Under the pieces are notes generated by a model, which had not been told where the DNA came from, did not search any database, and worked only from the letters and a program-made list of their open reading frames with translations. A program made the position numbers and the translations under genes. From the NCBI RefSeq assembly GCF_020509005.1, contig NC_063014.1, positions 992,001-1,056,000 on the forward strand: a stretch of 64,000 nucleotides of DNA, given 5' to 3'. Source of the DNA: Fulvia fulva (Eukaryota; Ascomycota; Dothideomycetes; Mycosphaerellales; Mycosphaerellaceae). Positions 1-11,483 of the stretch are shown one piece after another (position 1 is the first letter of the stretch; every line of letters begins with the position of its first letter).

Positions 1-1652
1 CTCTAGAGGTAGGTTGTATACGCTATAGATCAGGACCTAGCCTTAAGTTGTTTTGAGCTACACTATAGTAATATCCCTATCGGTTCTCGGCTAGGCCTAC
101 TAGTCCTCTACTAGTACCTTCTTACTAACATAGATACATGTTCGTAGGACTCCCTCGGTTCTGTTTATTACTATATAGTATCTTGGGTCTCGTATAGTTA
201 ATAGAATCCTAGAGTATAGGTTGATCTATAGTTCCTATATTACTATAATGTAGTGTTCCTCCGGGTCTAAGGCTTATAGAAAGCTCCTTTAGACCTTGTC
301 TTTGCTTCTGTTCATATTATACTAAATGGTGAATAGTCTATTAGTGTGAGGCATTAGGACATATTTGTGTCTAGGTCCGTTTGGTCTTACTATTAGCCTT
401 ACTATTAGTTTTCCCGTCCCTCCTCCTATTCTTCCCTTTAGGGTTAGCTCCCTATCATTTGGCTGATTCTTATTTGTCTATTGCTCTACGCTACCTTATA
501 TAAGAACGTTGGTCTCCCTATTGCTAGCACTATTTATAGCTCCTCTTATAGCCGGGGTCTCTTATTCGGGTAGGTAGTTCTTTCTAGTTGTTTCTGTTCA
601 CCTACTAGGAACCTAGTTAGTGTTGTTACCCTTGCTTCCCGCGCTCTCCACTAGGCTAATAGTCTAACTAGGCATTGGTTTGACTATGCCGGGTGTTTTC
701 TCCTATATACTACGTATCTTATGTCCTCCTTCCGTTGTTGGCACTTTTAGGTCGCGTGATTACTAGTACAGTAGGAGCAGACTAGTATAGCTTTGCTACA
801 CTTTAGGGCAATATGTCCGTACTGTTAATAGTTGAAACATTAAAGGATTCTATAGTTGCTCTAATAGATTTCTATATCTAGCCTCTCAAAATCCTAGTAC
901 AACCCTTGGTCTAAGACCTTGTTCGCTTGCTCTAGTATTATAACCTATAAGATTAGCGAGGAGGCCCTCTTACCCTCCTCTATCTTCTTCTTGACCCACG
1001 CTATCTTTGTGATCTGTAGTCCTAGTGCTATTACCTAGTTTTGCCTCTAGAGGTTTAGTGTATCCCTTTATATATCAAAGGTTCGTAGGACCCTATACGT
1101 AATTACTATATACTGTTAATAGGAGACTTTCGCTATACTCCCGATCTTTAGTGTCTACTCCTTGTTTATTTCGAGGGCCTTCTTGTCCTATACGTGTGCT
1201 ATAAACAGCTTGACCCCTTTATTGTCTACCCTTGCCCCTACTATTCCCTTTACTCCGATCTTCTCGACTATCTCCCTCCCGGTCATCTTTCCTATCTCTT
1301 CCTTCTCTTTCTAGTCCGTAATATAGACTCGTAGTACTATGCTCTAAGGGGGGGTAGGTTGGCTCGCGATTGTTGCCTAGGTCGTTAGGCCCTAGGTCTG
1401 TCTCGGGTCTCTTTAAGGGTTATTTCTTACGTTTCGTGTTACTACCTCGATTACTATATTGATCGTAGTGCTTGTTTATCGTTTAAGCGCCTTTAGTCCC
1501 CCGAGCAGTTCGCTTATTACTCCTTTTAGTACTCTCTCCGGAAACCTTCCTTCTTCTACCGCTACTATCTCTTCCGCCTTCTTATAGAGCGTCCTCTACT
1601 CGTCTCCCCCTTACTCTCGGTCGTCTACTACCGTCGTCGTTACCATTTTCCT
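1..1652 (-). mobile_element. LINE-A fragment (5' portion), RIP-degraded
   Basis: Read on the minus strand, this segment matches the 5' third of the fuller LINE-A copy at 25806-27440: ORF1 with its zinc knuckles, then the start of the endonuclease domain. Its 5' end lies near 1650, at the same point where the other copy starts (an ATG-GCG-ACG-like beginning). The window edge cuts it inside the endonuclease region. All frames are broken by TAA/TAG, as expected of RIP. It abuts Gypsy G1, and I see no target duplication at that border. Confidence 0.8.
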
Positions 1653-4600
1653 TTAACGGTACCGGTGCTATATCACTACGTCTATAGGGCCTATTAATAC
1701 CCTATCCGTATAGCGTAAACGGCTATAGAATACGAAGACGATAAGGATTAATAACTACGTCCGATAGTATAGTATAGGAGATAGGCCCGTTACTAAGGAG
1801 GAGGGAGTGACCTATTAGATTGATTAAATCCTTTAGACTACGTTTCTAAACGTTAATACCCGGGACTAGTTTCGGTATAGTCGCTAGTTTAAGACTGCCC
1901 TATTTAGGAGGGTAGTAAATACCTCTAATCTATAGTCTAAGCTTACTACCGTCCGTAAGTTAGCTAGCTAAGAAGGGACTAAAGTCTATACGAGTCATGT
2001 CGCACCCTATAAAGACGAGGAAGAAGAGGCTAATAAAGAAGTCTTTCGGGATGATTATTAAGCTCGCTATATAGGTATATTCTTAACGATAGTATATAGT
2101 ACGGATGCTATCCCTACCGCCGAGTTATACGAGAACATTAAAAAGATCGGTCTCTCTAGTATACTAGACGATTTTGTAATAGTACCTAGCCCTTAGATAG
2201 TTACCGAGCTTAGGACTAGTAAAGGTTAGACTCGAGCCCTACTTAACGAGAGATCTAAAGTCAATATTATTAGCCCGAGGATAGTATATAAGTTTGGCTT
2301 GCCTATCGTACCTAGCGCCTACTTGTCCTTTCGAGGAGCGGGTAGAAGAGCGAAGTTTAAGGGGATAATTTCAAAGCTTAATACTTAGGTGTTTAGTATA
2401 TACTACTAGATCGATATATTTGTCTCCGCTAATCTAGATTCGCCTACGATCCTTAGCCGCCCTTAGTATAGGAAGGTACGACTAATAGGCCGTAACTACG
2501 ACGATAGATTATAGGAGGGAACAATCGCTAGTAGAAAAGGTAAAAGTATAATATTCACGGCTATTATAGGTACTAACAAGTACAAAACTCTTTAAGAACT
2601 TCTATAGTCCTCGAAAAATACGAACGCGGGTTAATTCACGGTAGTTAACCCGCTATAAGTATTAGAAGTCCGGTTTTGAAACAAGTCCGCTCTTCGAGTC
2701 TAGTCGGGGAGACCTTAGAAAATATATTAGGGGCGGAGTGTTCTAATAATACGGCGCATCGATATCGATAAGAAGGTATAACAAAGCTAAACCCTAAGTC
2801 TATAGATACGACTGTCTTCGACTACTTTAAGAACTACGGCGGCTCCGTATTATAATAAAGAGAAAATGTCCTCGACCTTAGCCTATATTCGAAGAAATTA
2901 CTAGAACTACTCGGGAACCGCTAATACTTAAGCGCTAAGGTGACCACTAACGCTCTAGGAGAGTAGGTTATTATAAATATATACTCCGTATAGGGCGACT
3001 AGTGTATAGAGATCCTAAAATAGGGCTAGATTCATAGGTAGGCTTAGAAACGAGACGTAGGGTTATATAGACCCGGTATTAGGATACCGTATATATTTAC
3101 TATATATAAGCGAAAGGCTAATAAGAAAAGACCTATTAATACGAGCGTTTACGAGAAGCCTTAGTCGAAAGTAGATAGTGATATAGATTAGAAGCGGAAG
3201 GCTCTTTACTAGGAATCTCTAATACTAGTAGGGTAAGGCCCGTTCGATAGGAGGTATCTTATTAAAAAGTTCTCTAGTATCGAGCGCGGCTCGATAATTA
3301 TACCTAAAAGGCTTGCTAGTATTAAGGTTAGTATTGCTCTCTCGGCTAAGCAAAGACAGATATTTAATAAAATGCTCTTTAACCGAGAAGGTGTCCTAGT
3401 ATAGGATTTTAGCTATATACGGTAGATTAGATATAATATTATACCTCCTTAGAAGATTATAACGATTACGTATAAACCGTAGTAGGCGCGGAACATTCGG
3501 TTATATCTAAGCTTAAGAGCGATTATAGAATAGATAATCCGCGCTCGAATTAAGAACAGAATTCTTAAGTATAGTTAAGGTACTTATACGAATGCTTAGT
3601 TCTTAGTAGCGAAGAAGGTCGAGCTAAATAGCGAAGCTATCCTATATAGGTTAATCAACTCCGCTATACTCTTAAACGAGGTGATAATAAGGGATACAAA
3701 CATTCTCCTAGATACGGACGGGTTCTCGGAAGACTTTACTAGGTATAGAGTAGCCTCTTTAGTAGACTTGTTTTTAGGGTACGACTAGATCACGCTTAAC
3801 GAAAGCAGCCGAGATTTGACGGCCTTTATAACGCCCCTTAGGCTTATACGGTATATAACGTTACTATAGGGTACGACGAACTTAGTTACTTAGTTCGTAC
3901 GGGTAGTAACTAAGGTGTGAATAGACTACATTTCTTACCGAGCAAAACTATTTCTTAACGATATCGGCGTAAAAGGTCCTACTAAGGACTATAGTAACGC
4001 TAAGGTAGAGCCTAGCCTTTAATAATAGGTCGTAGAACACATTATATCCCTTAATCTTATTTATACGGACCTAGAGAGGGCCGGAGCGGTAGTTATAGGG
4101 GAGAAGTCGTAGTAGCTTTATAAGACCCTAAAGATCGTAGGCTATATTACTAGCCTAAGCGGCCGCTATCTAGATCCTAAGGTAGTAGCTAAGATCTTAG
4201 ACTAGCTAACCCTAAAGTACGTAAAGGACGTTCGAGTTTATATTAGGATCTATATTTACTTCCGGATTTAGATCCCCTAGTTTATAATCGTCGCTCGGCT
4301 AATGTATAAGCTTTTAAGGAAGGACGTCGAGTTTATCTAGACTAAGAATAAGTAGTTCTCGAAAGAGAACCTAGTAAGATTCTTAGTAATAGTACTAGCG
4401 TTAGTAACTATCTCCTACGCCCTAGGAGCTAGTAGGATCTTCGTTTCTATTAACGCGAGTAGCATTAGGTAGGGTTATATAATATCGTAGGAATCACTAG
4501 ATAACACTCGACGAAGACACCTAGTAAGGTATAAGAGCGGTACCTAGAACGTAAACGAGGCTAAGTACGATATAGGAAAGCGGGAGTGCCTCGGAGTGCT

Positions 4601-6480
4601 AAAGGGCCTTAAGAAGGTATAGCGCTACCTCGTAGAGGTAGACTTTATCCTCGAAGTTAATACTAAAACGCTAGTATAGTAGTTAAATCGGCTAGTATCT
4701 AATATTCTAAACTCTATAATAGTAAGGTAGGTTACTTAGATCCGGCTGTTCACCTTTAAAGTAAGGCATGTCGATAGGAAGAAGTACTCCGGACTAGATA
4801 TACTGTCTCGTAAACTACCTATAGCTAAGGAGCTTACGGAACCTAACGATAATATTAATAAGATAATTAACGACAAATTCTTCCGTTACGCCGAGCTAGT
4901 TAATACTTTCCCCGTTATTCTAGAGCGTAAACGACTCCTCGAACCCTAGTATAGTAACAATTCCGAGCTTATAGCTTATATTCTAGTATATCGAACACGA
5001 CCGGAAGGGGTTACCCGGGCTAAGTATCGAAACCTCGTTAAGAAGAGTCCTCGGTACTACTTAAGAGATAAGCTCTTATTTTATTAGCGGCGATAGGGTG
5101 CACCGATATAGCTAGTAGTAGACGGTAATAATGCTTAGAAAGAGATCGTAATATACTATTATAAAAAGCATAGTCACCGGAGTGCCGAGCTAGTATACAA
5201 TCTTATTACTAGTCGGTATTACTAGTAGGGCTACTTCTCCGACGTATCGAATTAGGTAAGGACTTATACTCCTTATAACCTTCGCGAAGGTAACTAGAGA
5301 GTAGGAGAAATGTACTTATCGACTTAGTAGGTTATAGAAGAGAGGTAGTACTACGATCCCGTCTACGTATATAGAAACGGGTACTTACTTATTACCTAAG
5401 AAGCTCTAAGTAGGTAGATTAAGGCAAAGGTCGTACGGAAGCCTCTAAATTTGCGGGCGATTACTAAGTTCTTATACGAGATAGTATTTAGCCGGCATAG
5501 ATACTACTATAAGATTATACTTAATAACGCTAGTATTAACGAAGAGGAGGTAGAGAGGATACTTATTAGTATAGGTATTAAGTATATCCGGATCTTACTC
5601 TACTATCCGTAGTTAAATATAATTATAGAAGTAGAATATCGACCTATTCTAGCTACATTAGCTTAGCTTACTAAGAACACCTATAAGTCCTAGGAACGAT
5701 AGATTACTACGGTGCTTTAGGCTAATAGAACTATAGTATCTAGAATTACGGGTATAACTCCGGCGGAGGTCCTATATAGCTATCGTACTATTCTCCCGAT
5801 CGAGGTAGAATACCCGATATAGGCGAACTATAAATAGGGATCTATTAGATTAACGGAGGAGCTATTAGCTATTCGGGCGCGTCAATTATAGGTGTGGGAC
5901 ACAAGTCTTTAGGAGTTATAGTTATAAAGAGTAAGGCTTCGTACCCTAAGTAAGGGATACTTCGATACTAAACGTAGTATTAACCTCTAGGGGTTCTAGG
6001 TCGGGGATCTTATAGTCAAGTTCGACAAGCCGTATAAGGATGACCTATCTAGAAAGATTAGTTACCGCTAGCTTAGGCCGTATTGTATAGCTAAGGTGTA
6101 CTCGGGGTTTAGTATATACGTCCTCGAACAGCTTAATAGTACGAGGTTAAAGGGTATATAAGCCCGAGAGAACCTAAAGCTAATCCTATAGTTAAGACCG
6201 GACCCGGAGCTTGATCTTCCTAAAGCTAAAGACATTATAGCACTAGAGGATAGGGTTAATGTCGCGAATGTCGAAAAAGGCGATCTTCTGAACGAGAATA
6301 GACCTACTACGTCCGAATCTAACGACGAAGAGGATGACGATATACTTCTAATAGGCATTAATAGAGCTACTACACTTCTAGAACTAGAATCTAAGCCGAC
6401 GAGACTATAGGTACGGCCTTATAACCTTACTACGGAGGAGATAGCCAAATTTACTAGGATTTAGGTCAAAGGAGGGATAG
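1653..6480 (+). mobile_element. Ty3/Gypsy retrotransposon G1, gag-pol remnant
   Basis: Conceptual reading through RIP-type stops gives, in order: gag-like sequence (about 1830-2200), an aspartic-protease-like stretch (about 2220-2420), reverse transcriptase (about 3360-3990), RNase H (about 4380-4830) and integrase (about 5000-6100). The reverse transcriptase ends in a motif of the 'DDIGVKGP' type. Here it reads FLNDIGVKGP near 3952, so the first catalytic Asp has become Asn, a G-to-A change in TpG context. A purine-rich stretch near 6470 could be the polypurine tract. I could not delimit a clean LTR pair. It cannot encode a functional protein. A 96-codon open frame on the opposite strand at 6068-6358 is a shadow of the integrase end. 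Confidence 0.8.
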
Positions 6481-6934
6481 GATTTCATTGTTTCTTTTTT
6501 TAGGCGTAAGGAGTTCCCTAACTTATAGTTTACTAGTACGATAGATATATATTAGCCTTTAGAAAAATGCTTAGAAGGATGCTCTTACTTCCTAGTCGTG
6601 CCTCCTTTACTAAGGAGTTCACTTAGTAGTTTTGGTTTCTAACCTTAATTTAACTAGCTTCTAGTTCTAGTACCTAGTTTCTAGCGTACTTAACCGATTT
6701 CTAGGCTATATCCTTGATTTGAGAGCAGGCTTACTACGAAGACTAGACCTTGAGTTAGCCTCCTTAGCCCCTTATAGAACGAACTTACGATCTCCTTAAT
6801 ATCTCTAGACTAACTACTTAACTAGACGCCGGATCCGCCTTCCTTACGTATAACTTATAGGTATAGTTTCTCGGTGTATATTACGCGTAGCGGAGGTGAA
6901 ACTAGGGACAGTTCTGTAATAGGGGAGGATATAT
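6481..6934. other. Unassigned RIP-affected DNA downstream of G1
   Basis: TA-rich, stop-rich sequence with no recognisable domain. It begins with a T-rich tract near 6490 and could be the G1 3' untranslated region or an LTR, but I cannot pair it with a second copy in the window. Confidence 0.4.
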
Positions 6935-7262
6935 TGACGAGCTAAGGGTCTCCTTTAGACCCTGAAATTTACGCGTCGAATCTCGTTAATCTTTAACGGT
7001 TAATTACGTAGCGGGAGTATATAGGGGTACTACTAAGATATATATAGTTAGGAGGCGACCTTAGTAGGAAGCTAGGATTCACGAAGAATCTCTCTATAAG
7101 GCGAAGATACGGGAATCTAAAAAATTCAGATTTATTATCTTTTCTTTAGGATCACTATATATATTTCACGGCCCGCGGACCGATAAGTATATATACCTAC
7201 GCGTAAGCTATCCTAGGGTTACTAGGCGCGCCCTTACTTACTAGGGTAGTTAGCCGTCTATA
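6935..7262 (+). repeat. Dispersed repeat 'S', copy 1
   Basis: About 330 bp matching the reverse complement of 31235-31575, with differences that are mostly C/T or G/A. In the second copy a G7 tract follows the shared part, resembling the polypurine tract of a Gypsy element. S may therefore be the 3' untranslated or LTR-adjacent part of one Gypsy family. At its right end it joins a truncated Fot1-like element. Confidence 0.6.
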
Positions 7263-7830
7263 CTATCTAGCAAGTCTACTTAATAGGTACGTACGTTATA
7301 CCCCGACTCGCTATATCGCTTATAGCGTCGTAGCCTTAGTACTAGCTAAACACTATCTAGCAACTCTCTACTTACTTCCTACCTCCTAGTATCCTCTAGA
7401 GGTATTAATTGCGACGCCTTATCGAAGGTTAGAGACCCTCTAGACTAAATGTACTTACGCTTTTGTACTTTCCGCTATATAAGGGCCTCGTTAGACTTAC
7501 GTAGCTTACTAATCTCGCTTCGTATTAGAGCTATCTAATACGCTATCTCTCTACTCCCTCTCTATTACCCTATGAAACGATCTTCCTCTTTCTACTACGC
7601 CTTTCTAAACCCGTAACGACGCTCTAAGACGTAATAATACCTATTATAAACCCTGTCTCGTCGAAGTTATAGGTATCCTAGTTAAGGATACTATACTTCT
7701 CCTTTATATTACGTATAAGTAAGAACTACCTCTCGATAACGTCTAGATCTTCTATTAGGGCTCGCTAACGATCGTATCTACGTATTATACGAACCTTTAG
7801 CTCATAATACCGCCTAATAAACCTGTCTAT

Positions 7831-8079
7831 TTAATTAAGACTAGCGGGCTTAAGACCCTTCTCTTGTAGTAATAAATCGGCTATTACTCGTATACTAGCC
7901 TTTAATAGCGGGAAACCTCTAAGATCTAGCTCGAGTATATACTTAAGTATCACCCTCTCTTCTAGCTCTATAAGCTTCTTCGAATTAGGCTCGTAGTCAC
8001 CCCGAGGAGGTCGTCTATTCAATCGATACCCTAGTATAGTTCGAGACACGTCGTATACCTTTATAGTAAGTCGATTCAT
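7831..8079 (-). pseudogene. Fot1/pogo transposase N-terminal fragment
   Basis: Open 82-codon stretch starting with ATG (MNRLTIKVYDV). It matches the start of the transposase in the other Fot1-like copies of the window and covers the N-terminal DNA-binding region. It then runs into a stop that is an amber or ochre codon in every copy. The full-length relative at 32108-33956 shows the missing catalytic part. It is a remnant and not expected to be functional. Confidence 0.7.
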
Positions 8080-8151
8080 AATTATCGCGTCGCGTTTAGT
8101 AGCCTAGATAGCTAAGGTCAGTTTAGTCTTATTTAAAGATAATATACGCTA

Positions 8152-9284
8152 ACGTGCTTTACTACCGAGCGGGCTATACTACTAAGCGGGCTACTTTTGC
8201 TAAGAACTATACCACTTCTATAGATATAGCTATATAACTACTATTATAGCGTATATTGTCTTTAAACGAGGCCAAACTGACCTTAGCTATCTAGGCTACG
8301 AAACGCGACGCGACAATTACGAATCGACTTACTATAAAGGTATACGACGCGTCTCGAACTATACTAGGGTATCGATTAAATAGACGACCTCCTCGGAGTG
8401 ACTACGAGCCTAATTCGAAGAAGCTTATAGAGCTAGAAGAGAGGGTAATACTTAAGTATATACTCGAGCTAGATCTTAGAGGTTTCCCGCTATTAAAGGC
8501 TAGTATATAAGTAATAGCCGATTTATTACTATAAGAGAAGGGTCTTAAGCCTACTAGTCTTAATTAGACAGACAGGTTTATTAGGCGGTATCGTAAGCTA
8601 AAGGTTTATATAACACGTAGATACGATCGTTAGCGAGCCCTAATAGAAGATCTAGACGTTATCGAGAGGTAGTTCTTACTTATACGTAATATAAAGGAGA
8701 AGTATAGCATCCTTAACTAGGACACCTATAACTTCGACGAGATAGGGTTTATAATAGGTGTTATTATGTCTTAGAGCGTCGTTACGGGTTTAGAAAGGCG
8801 TAGTAGAAAGAGGAAGGTCGTTTAATAGGGTAATAGAGAGGGAGTAGAGAGATAGCGTATTAGATAGCTCTAATACGAAGCGAGATTAGTAAGCTACGTA
8901 AGTCTAATAAGGCCCTTATATAGCGGAAAGCACGAAAGCGCAAGTATATTCAGTCTAGAGGGTCTCTAACCTTCGATAAGGCGTCGCAATTAATACCTCT
9001 AGAGGATACTAGAAGGTAGGAAGTAAGTAGAGAGTCGCTAGATAGTATTTAGCTAGTACTAAGGCTACGACGCTATAAGCGATATAGCGAGTCGGGGTAT
9101 AACGTACGTATCTATTAAGTAGACTCGCTAGATAGCGAAGAATCTAAAGAGGAATTGTCCTCCTAGTAACGATTCTATAGGATGTCGTCGTGTTAAGATA
9201 CCGTCGCAATTAAAGTAGAAGTAGTATAGTTCTTAGTAAAAGTGGCCCGCTCGGTAGTATAGCCCGCTTAGTAGTAAAGCACGT
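8152..9284 (+). mobile_element. Nested Fot1/pogo-like non-autonomous element (1133 bp)
   Basis: Complete element with long inverted termini (about 65 bp, starting ACGTGCTTTACTACCGAGCG and containing two copies of an AGCGGGC motif), flanked by TA duplications (8150-8151 and 9285-9286). It lies inside an opposite-strand copy of the same family. The sequence joins the transposase N-terminal and DETGF regions directly to the 3' part. About 716 bp corresponding to the DDE catalytic core of the 1849-bp copy at 32108-33956 are absent, so it must have moved in trans. Transposase frames are broken by RIP-type stops. Confidence 0.85.
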
Positions 9285-9381
9285 TATAATAGTAGTTGTA
9301 TAGCTATATCTATAGAAGTAGTATAGTTCTTAGTAAAAGTGGCCCGCTCGGTAGTATAGCCCGCTCGGTAGTAAAGTACGT

Positions 9382-11483
9382 TATAAATAACGTAATAATA
9401 TAAGTATATAGTTTATACGGTTGATAAGACTGAAGATAGCAACACTATCTAAGATGGACATAGATAGCTGGAAGGGGCTAGCGTAGGTGCAGGGGTTGTA
9501 AGAACCGTGCCAGGGACTGTACTTGCTGCTTAATTGACCACGCGGCGTTGCTGCCGAAACCACGCGCTATCGCGAGCATCAAAGAACAGACTTCCGAGAC
9601 GTTCACCCCTCTCATTCGTTCGCAGCACCAAGAAGACGAAGCTGCACCTCTCCTCCCAACCCTACGGCCGATCGCCGACGGGCATTTGCAAAGCATGACC
9701 CTGGCGTGGCACCTGCAGCCATGAGTCTGCTTTCGAGAAAAAGCAGCCCCTCGCGGCCGGTTCTAGGTTGCCATATCGACAAAGCGGCTGGATGTCTTGG
9801 CCCGGTGTGCCTCAGCGTCTGCCAGGGCGCCAAGGACGCCGCACCGTCTGCACTCGCATGCATCACGCAGTGCTGTGCTGTCTTTACTGCCGGCCCCCGG
9901 GATACTCGCGAGTCGTTTGCGAGCACACGGGACAGTCTACAGACTACAGTATCAGTAAGCTCAGGTACTCAGCCTACGTGGCCTCAGCTTCCACGCTATA
10001 CCGCAAGCGGGCGCGAAGCTCACCTACGCTTTGGGAGCCTTGACCTGTTCCTATTGGGCGACGAAGCGAGCTTGGAGTAGGGGTTTTGATAGGCTGAGAC
10101 TACAGTCTCAGACACTAGCCTGCCGCTTTGGGCTCAACCGAAAGTCTGTAGCCTGATCAGGATTCTGCAGAATAACGCATGGGCCACGCAAGCCATTCAC
10201 GATACGCGCTAGCCCGGCTGCTGGGCCGTTAGCACATGTTGAGCCGCAAGCCTAAACACTCTAGGGCGCCACGATGCAACTCAACCCTTCACTTCACCCC
10301 TTCCAGAGAGCTTCTGAATGTTCCTCCGAGACCACCTACCTTGCGGTCCTTGCCCCAACATTGACACCTGCGGGTACGCAGGATCAGAAAATCACTTCAA
10401 TACTGGGTCGGCGCAATCGTGCGTCGAGAATCTCCGATAGATGAGATCAGCGATGCTGGCCTGGTGGGTCTTGCATTCTCAGGCTTGTGTATTGGCCAAG
10501 AAATAAATTTCAAGCAAGACTTGAGGCGTGACTAAATTGCTTTGTGCTTTGCTGATAGACAGGTCGTTGTAATGAGCCGGCGAGACAGGAGCGCTTGAAG
10601 CTGCGCGGCAAGGGAATCATCAATCATAAGTTCTCCTATCCCAGATCGTGCTGTGCGTTGGCACGAACTCAGCATGCTGTACCTCTCAGCGTCAAATAAC
10701 GGCTCAAGCGAGATAAGAGATCCACACATGGCTGATTGACGACCCACGGGCACTCTGGCCATGCTCAGAGAAGACGGTCGGCCTTCAGCCTTACTCAAAG
10801 TGGCATGCACAGAAGGACTCTGAACTGACTAGGACATATGCCATAACTCTTCGAGCATGTATCTTCTACTTCGAGCTTGTTCGAGACCTGGTCTGCCGCG
10901 TGCTGCCGTCAGCAGTGGTCTCTTCAGCATCTGGTATATCTTGTTTGTCACATTCCCGGTCCCGAAAGATCATCGGTATCATCTCTTAGCTAAGCATCAG
11001 GAGATCGCGATCCGTGCGAGTTGGCTGCCTGGAATGTTCTTGCATGTGCTCAAACGGTACTGGCAACGTGCGCGGGTACTTGCTGTGATCCACGTTGCTG
11101 GCCGTGGCGCTTCCCTAGCTAAAGGCACAGTCCACCGCAAGGTATCTGCAACCGGCTCGTGTCATCCTTATGCAGTCCCCTTTGGGCAAGGCAAATCTCT
11201 CACAGCTCGATGAGCGGCATGGCATCCTCAACGAGATACCGCGACGTGGGTGGCAACGACTGGCAAGCCATTTCGAGTCTCGGGTCAGACGCTGCGAGCT
11301 CAGCACATCGGCACCATTCTCTCGCGTGCATCCCCATCCTGCTATCACGCCTGGACTCAGCATGTCTTTCGCTTAAGGCAAGAGGCTCACAGCTTCGCAG
11401 CTCTTGTCAAGAGTGCTGTCATCCCTCGTAGCTCGTTTTCTGCTGTTGTATAGCGCGTCGAGTGCCATTTGGCACAGCACATC
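9382..11483. other. Upstream region of the glucan synthase gene; no confident gene
   Basis: From about 9420 the base composition changes sharply from RIP-type to normal. Several open frames of 60-124 codons exist on both strands (for example 9706-10080 and 10857-11213 on plus, 9612-9926 on minus). None has a recognisable domain or an extension across plausible introns, and they overlap one another. The region presumably holds the promoter and 5' leader of the downstream gene. I see a reverse CCAAT (ATTGG near 10491) and a 7-bp-arm palindrome at 10095-10110 (TGAGACTACAGTCTCA), but no convincing TATA box. Confidence 0.5.

Larger units (their letters stand above)
7263..9381 (-). mobile_element. 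Fot1/pogo-like deletion derivative, interrupted by a second copy
   Basis: Minus-strand Tc1/mariner-superfamily element of the Fot1/pogo type. Its right terminus carries the family inverted repeat (ACGT.CTTTACTACCGAGC type) ending at 9381, followed by a TA. The left terminus is missing, truncated next to repeat S. The transposase start survives as an open stretch at 7831-8079 (82 codons, starting MNRLTIKVYDV), covering the N-terminal helix-turn-helix region. The later NFDETGF-like region is present, but the DDE core is deleted, exactly as in the copies at 8152-9284 and 43277-46376. The element is split at its TA (8150-8151 / 9285-9286) by that second copy. Confidence 0.8.

Noticed and set aside
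6068..6358. Minus-strand 96-codon frame
   Set aside because: Antisense shadow of the Gypsy G1 integrase end; serine-rich artefact.
1..9400. Alternative genetic code with readthrough of TAA/TAG
   Set aside because: The stops coincide with CpA/TpG depletion in repeats only, while the island genes use normal stops. RIP explains it.
9706..10080. 124-codon open frame upstream of the glucan synthase
   Set aside because: Overlaps other frames of similar length on both strands; no domain, no splice continuity and no start context that stands out. Likely chance in GC-rich non-coding DNA.
10095..10110. Short palindrome TGAGACTACAGTCTCA as an operator
   Set aside because: Single occurrence with a mismatched centre; length is within chance expectation for this much sequence.
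10857..11213. 118-codon open frame near the glucan synthase start
   Set aside because: No recognisable similarity and several overlapping frames of comparable size. More likely promoter or 5' leader.
11469..11483. Upstream extension of the glucan synthase start to a TTG codon
   Set aside because: A non-ATG start is unlikely in a fungal nuclear gene. ATG 11484 has good context and gives a proper signal peptide.
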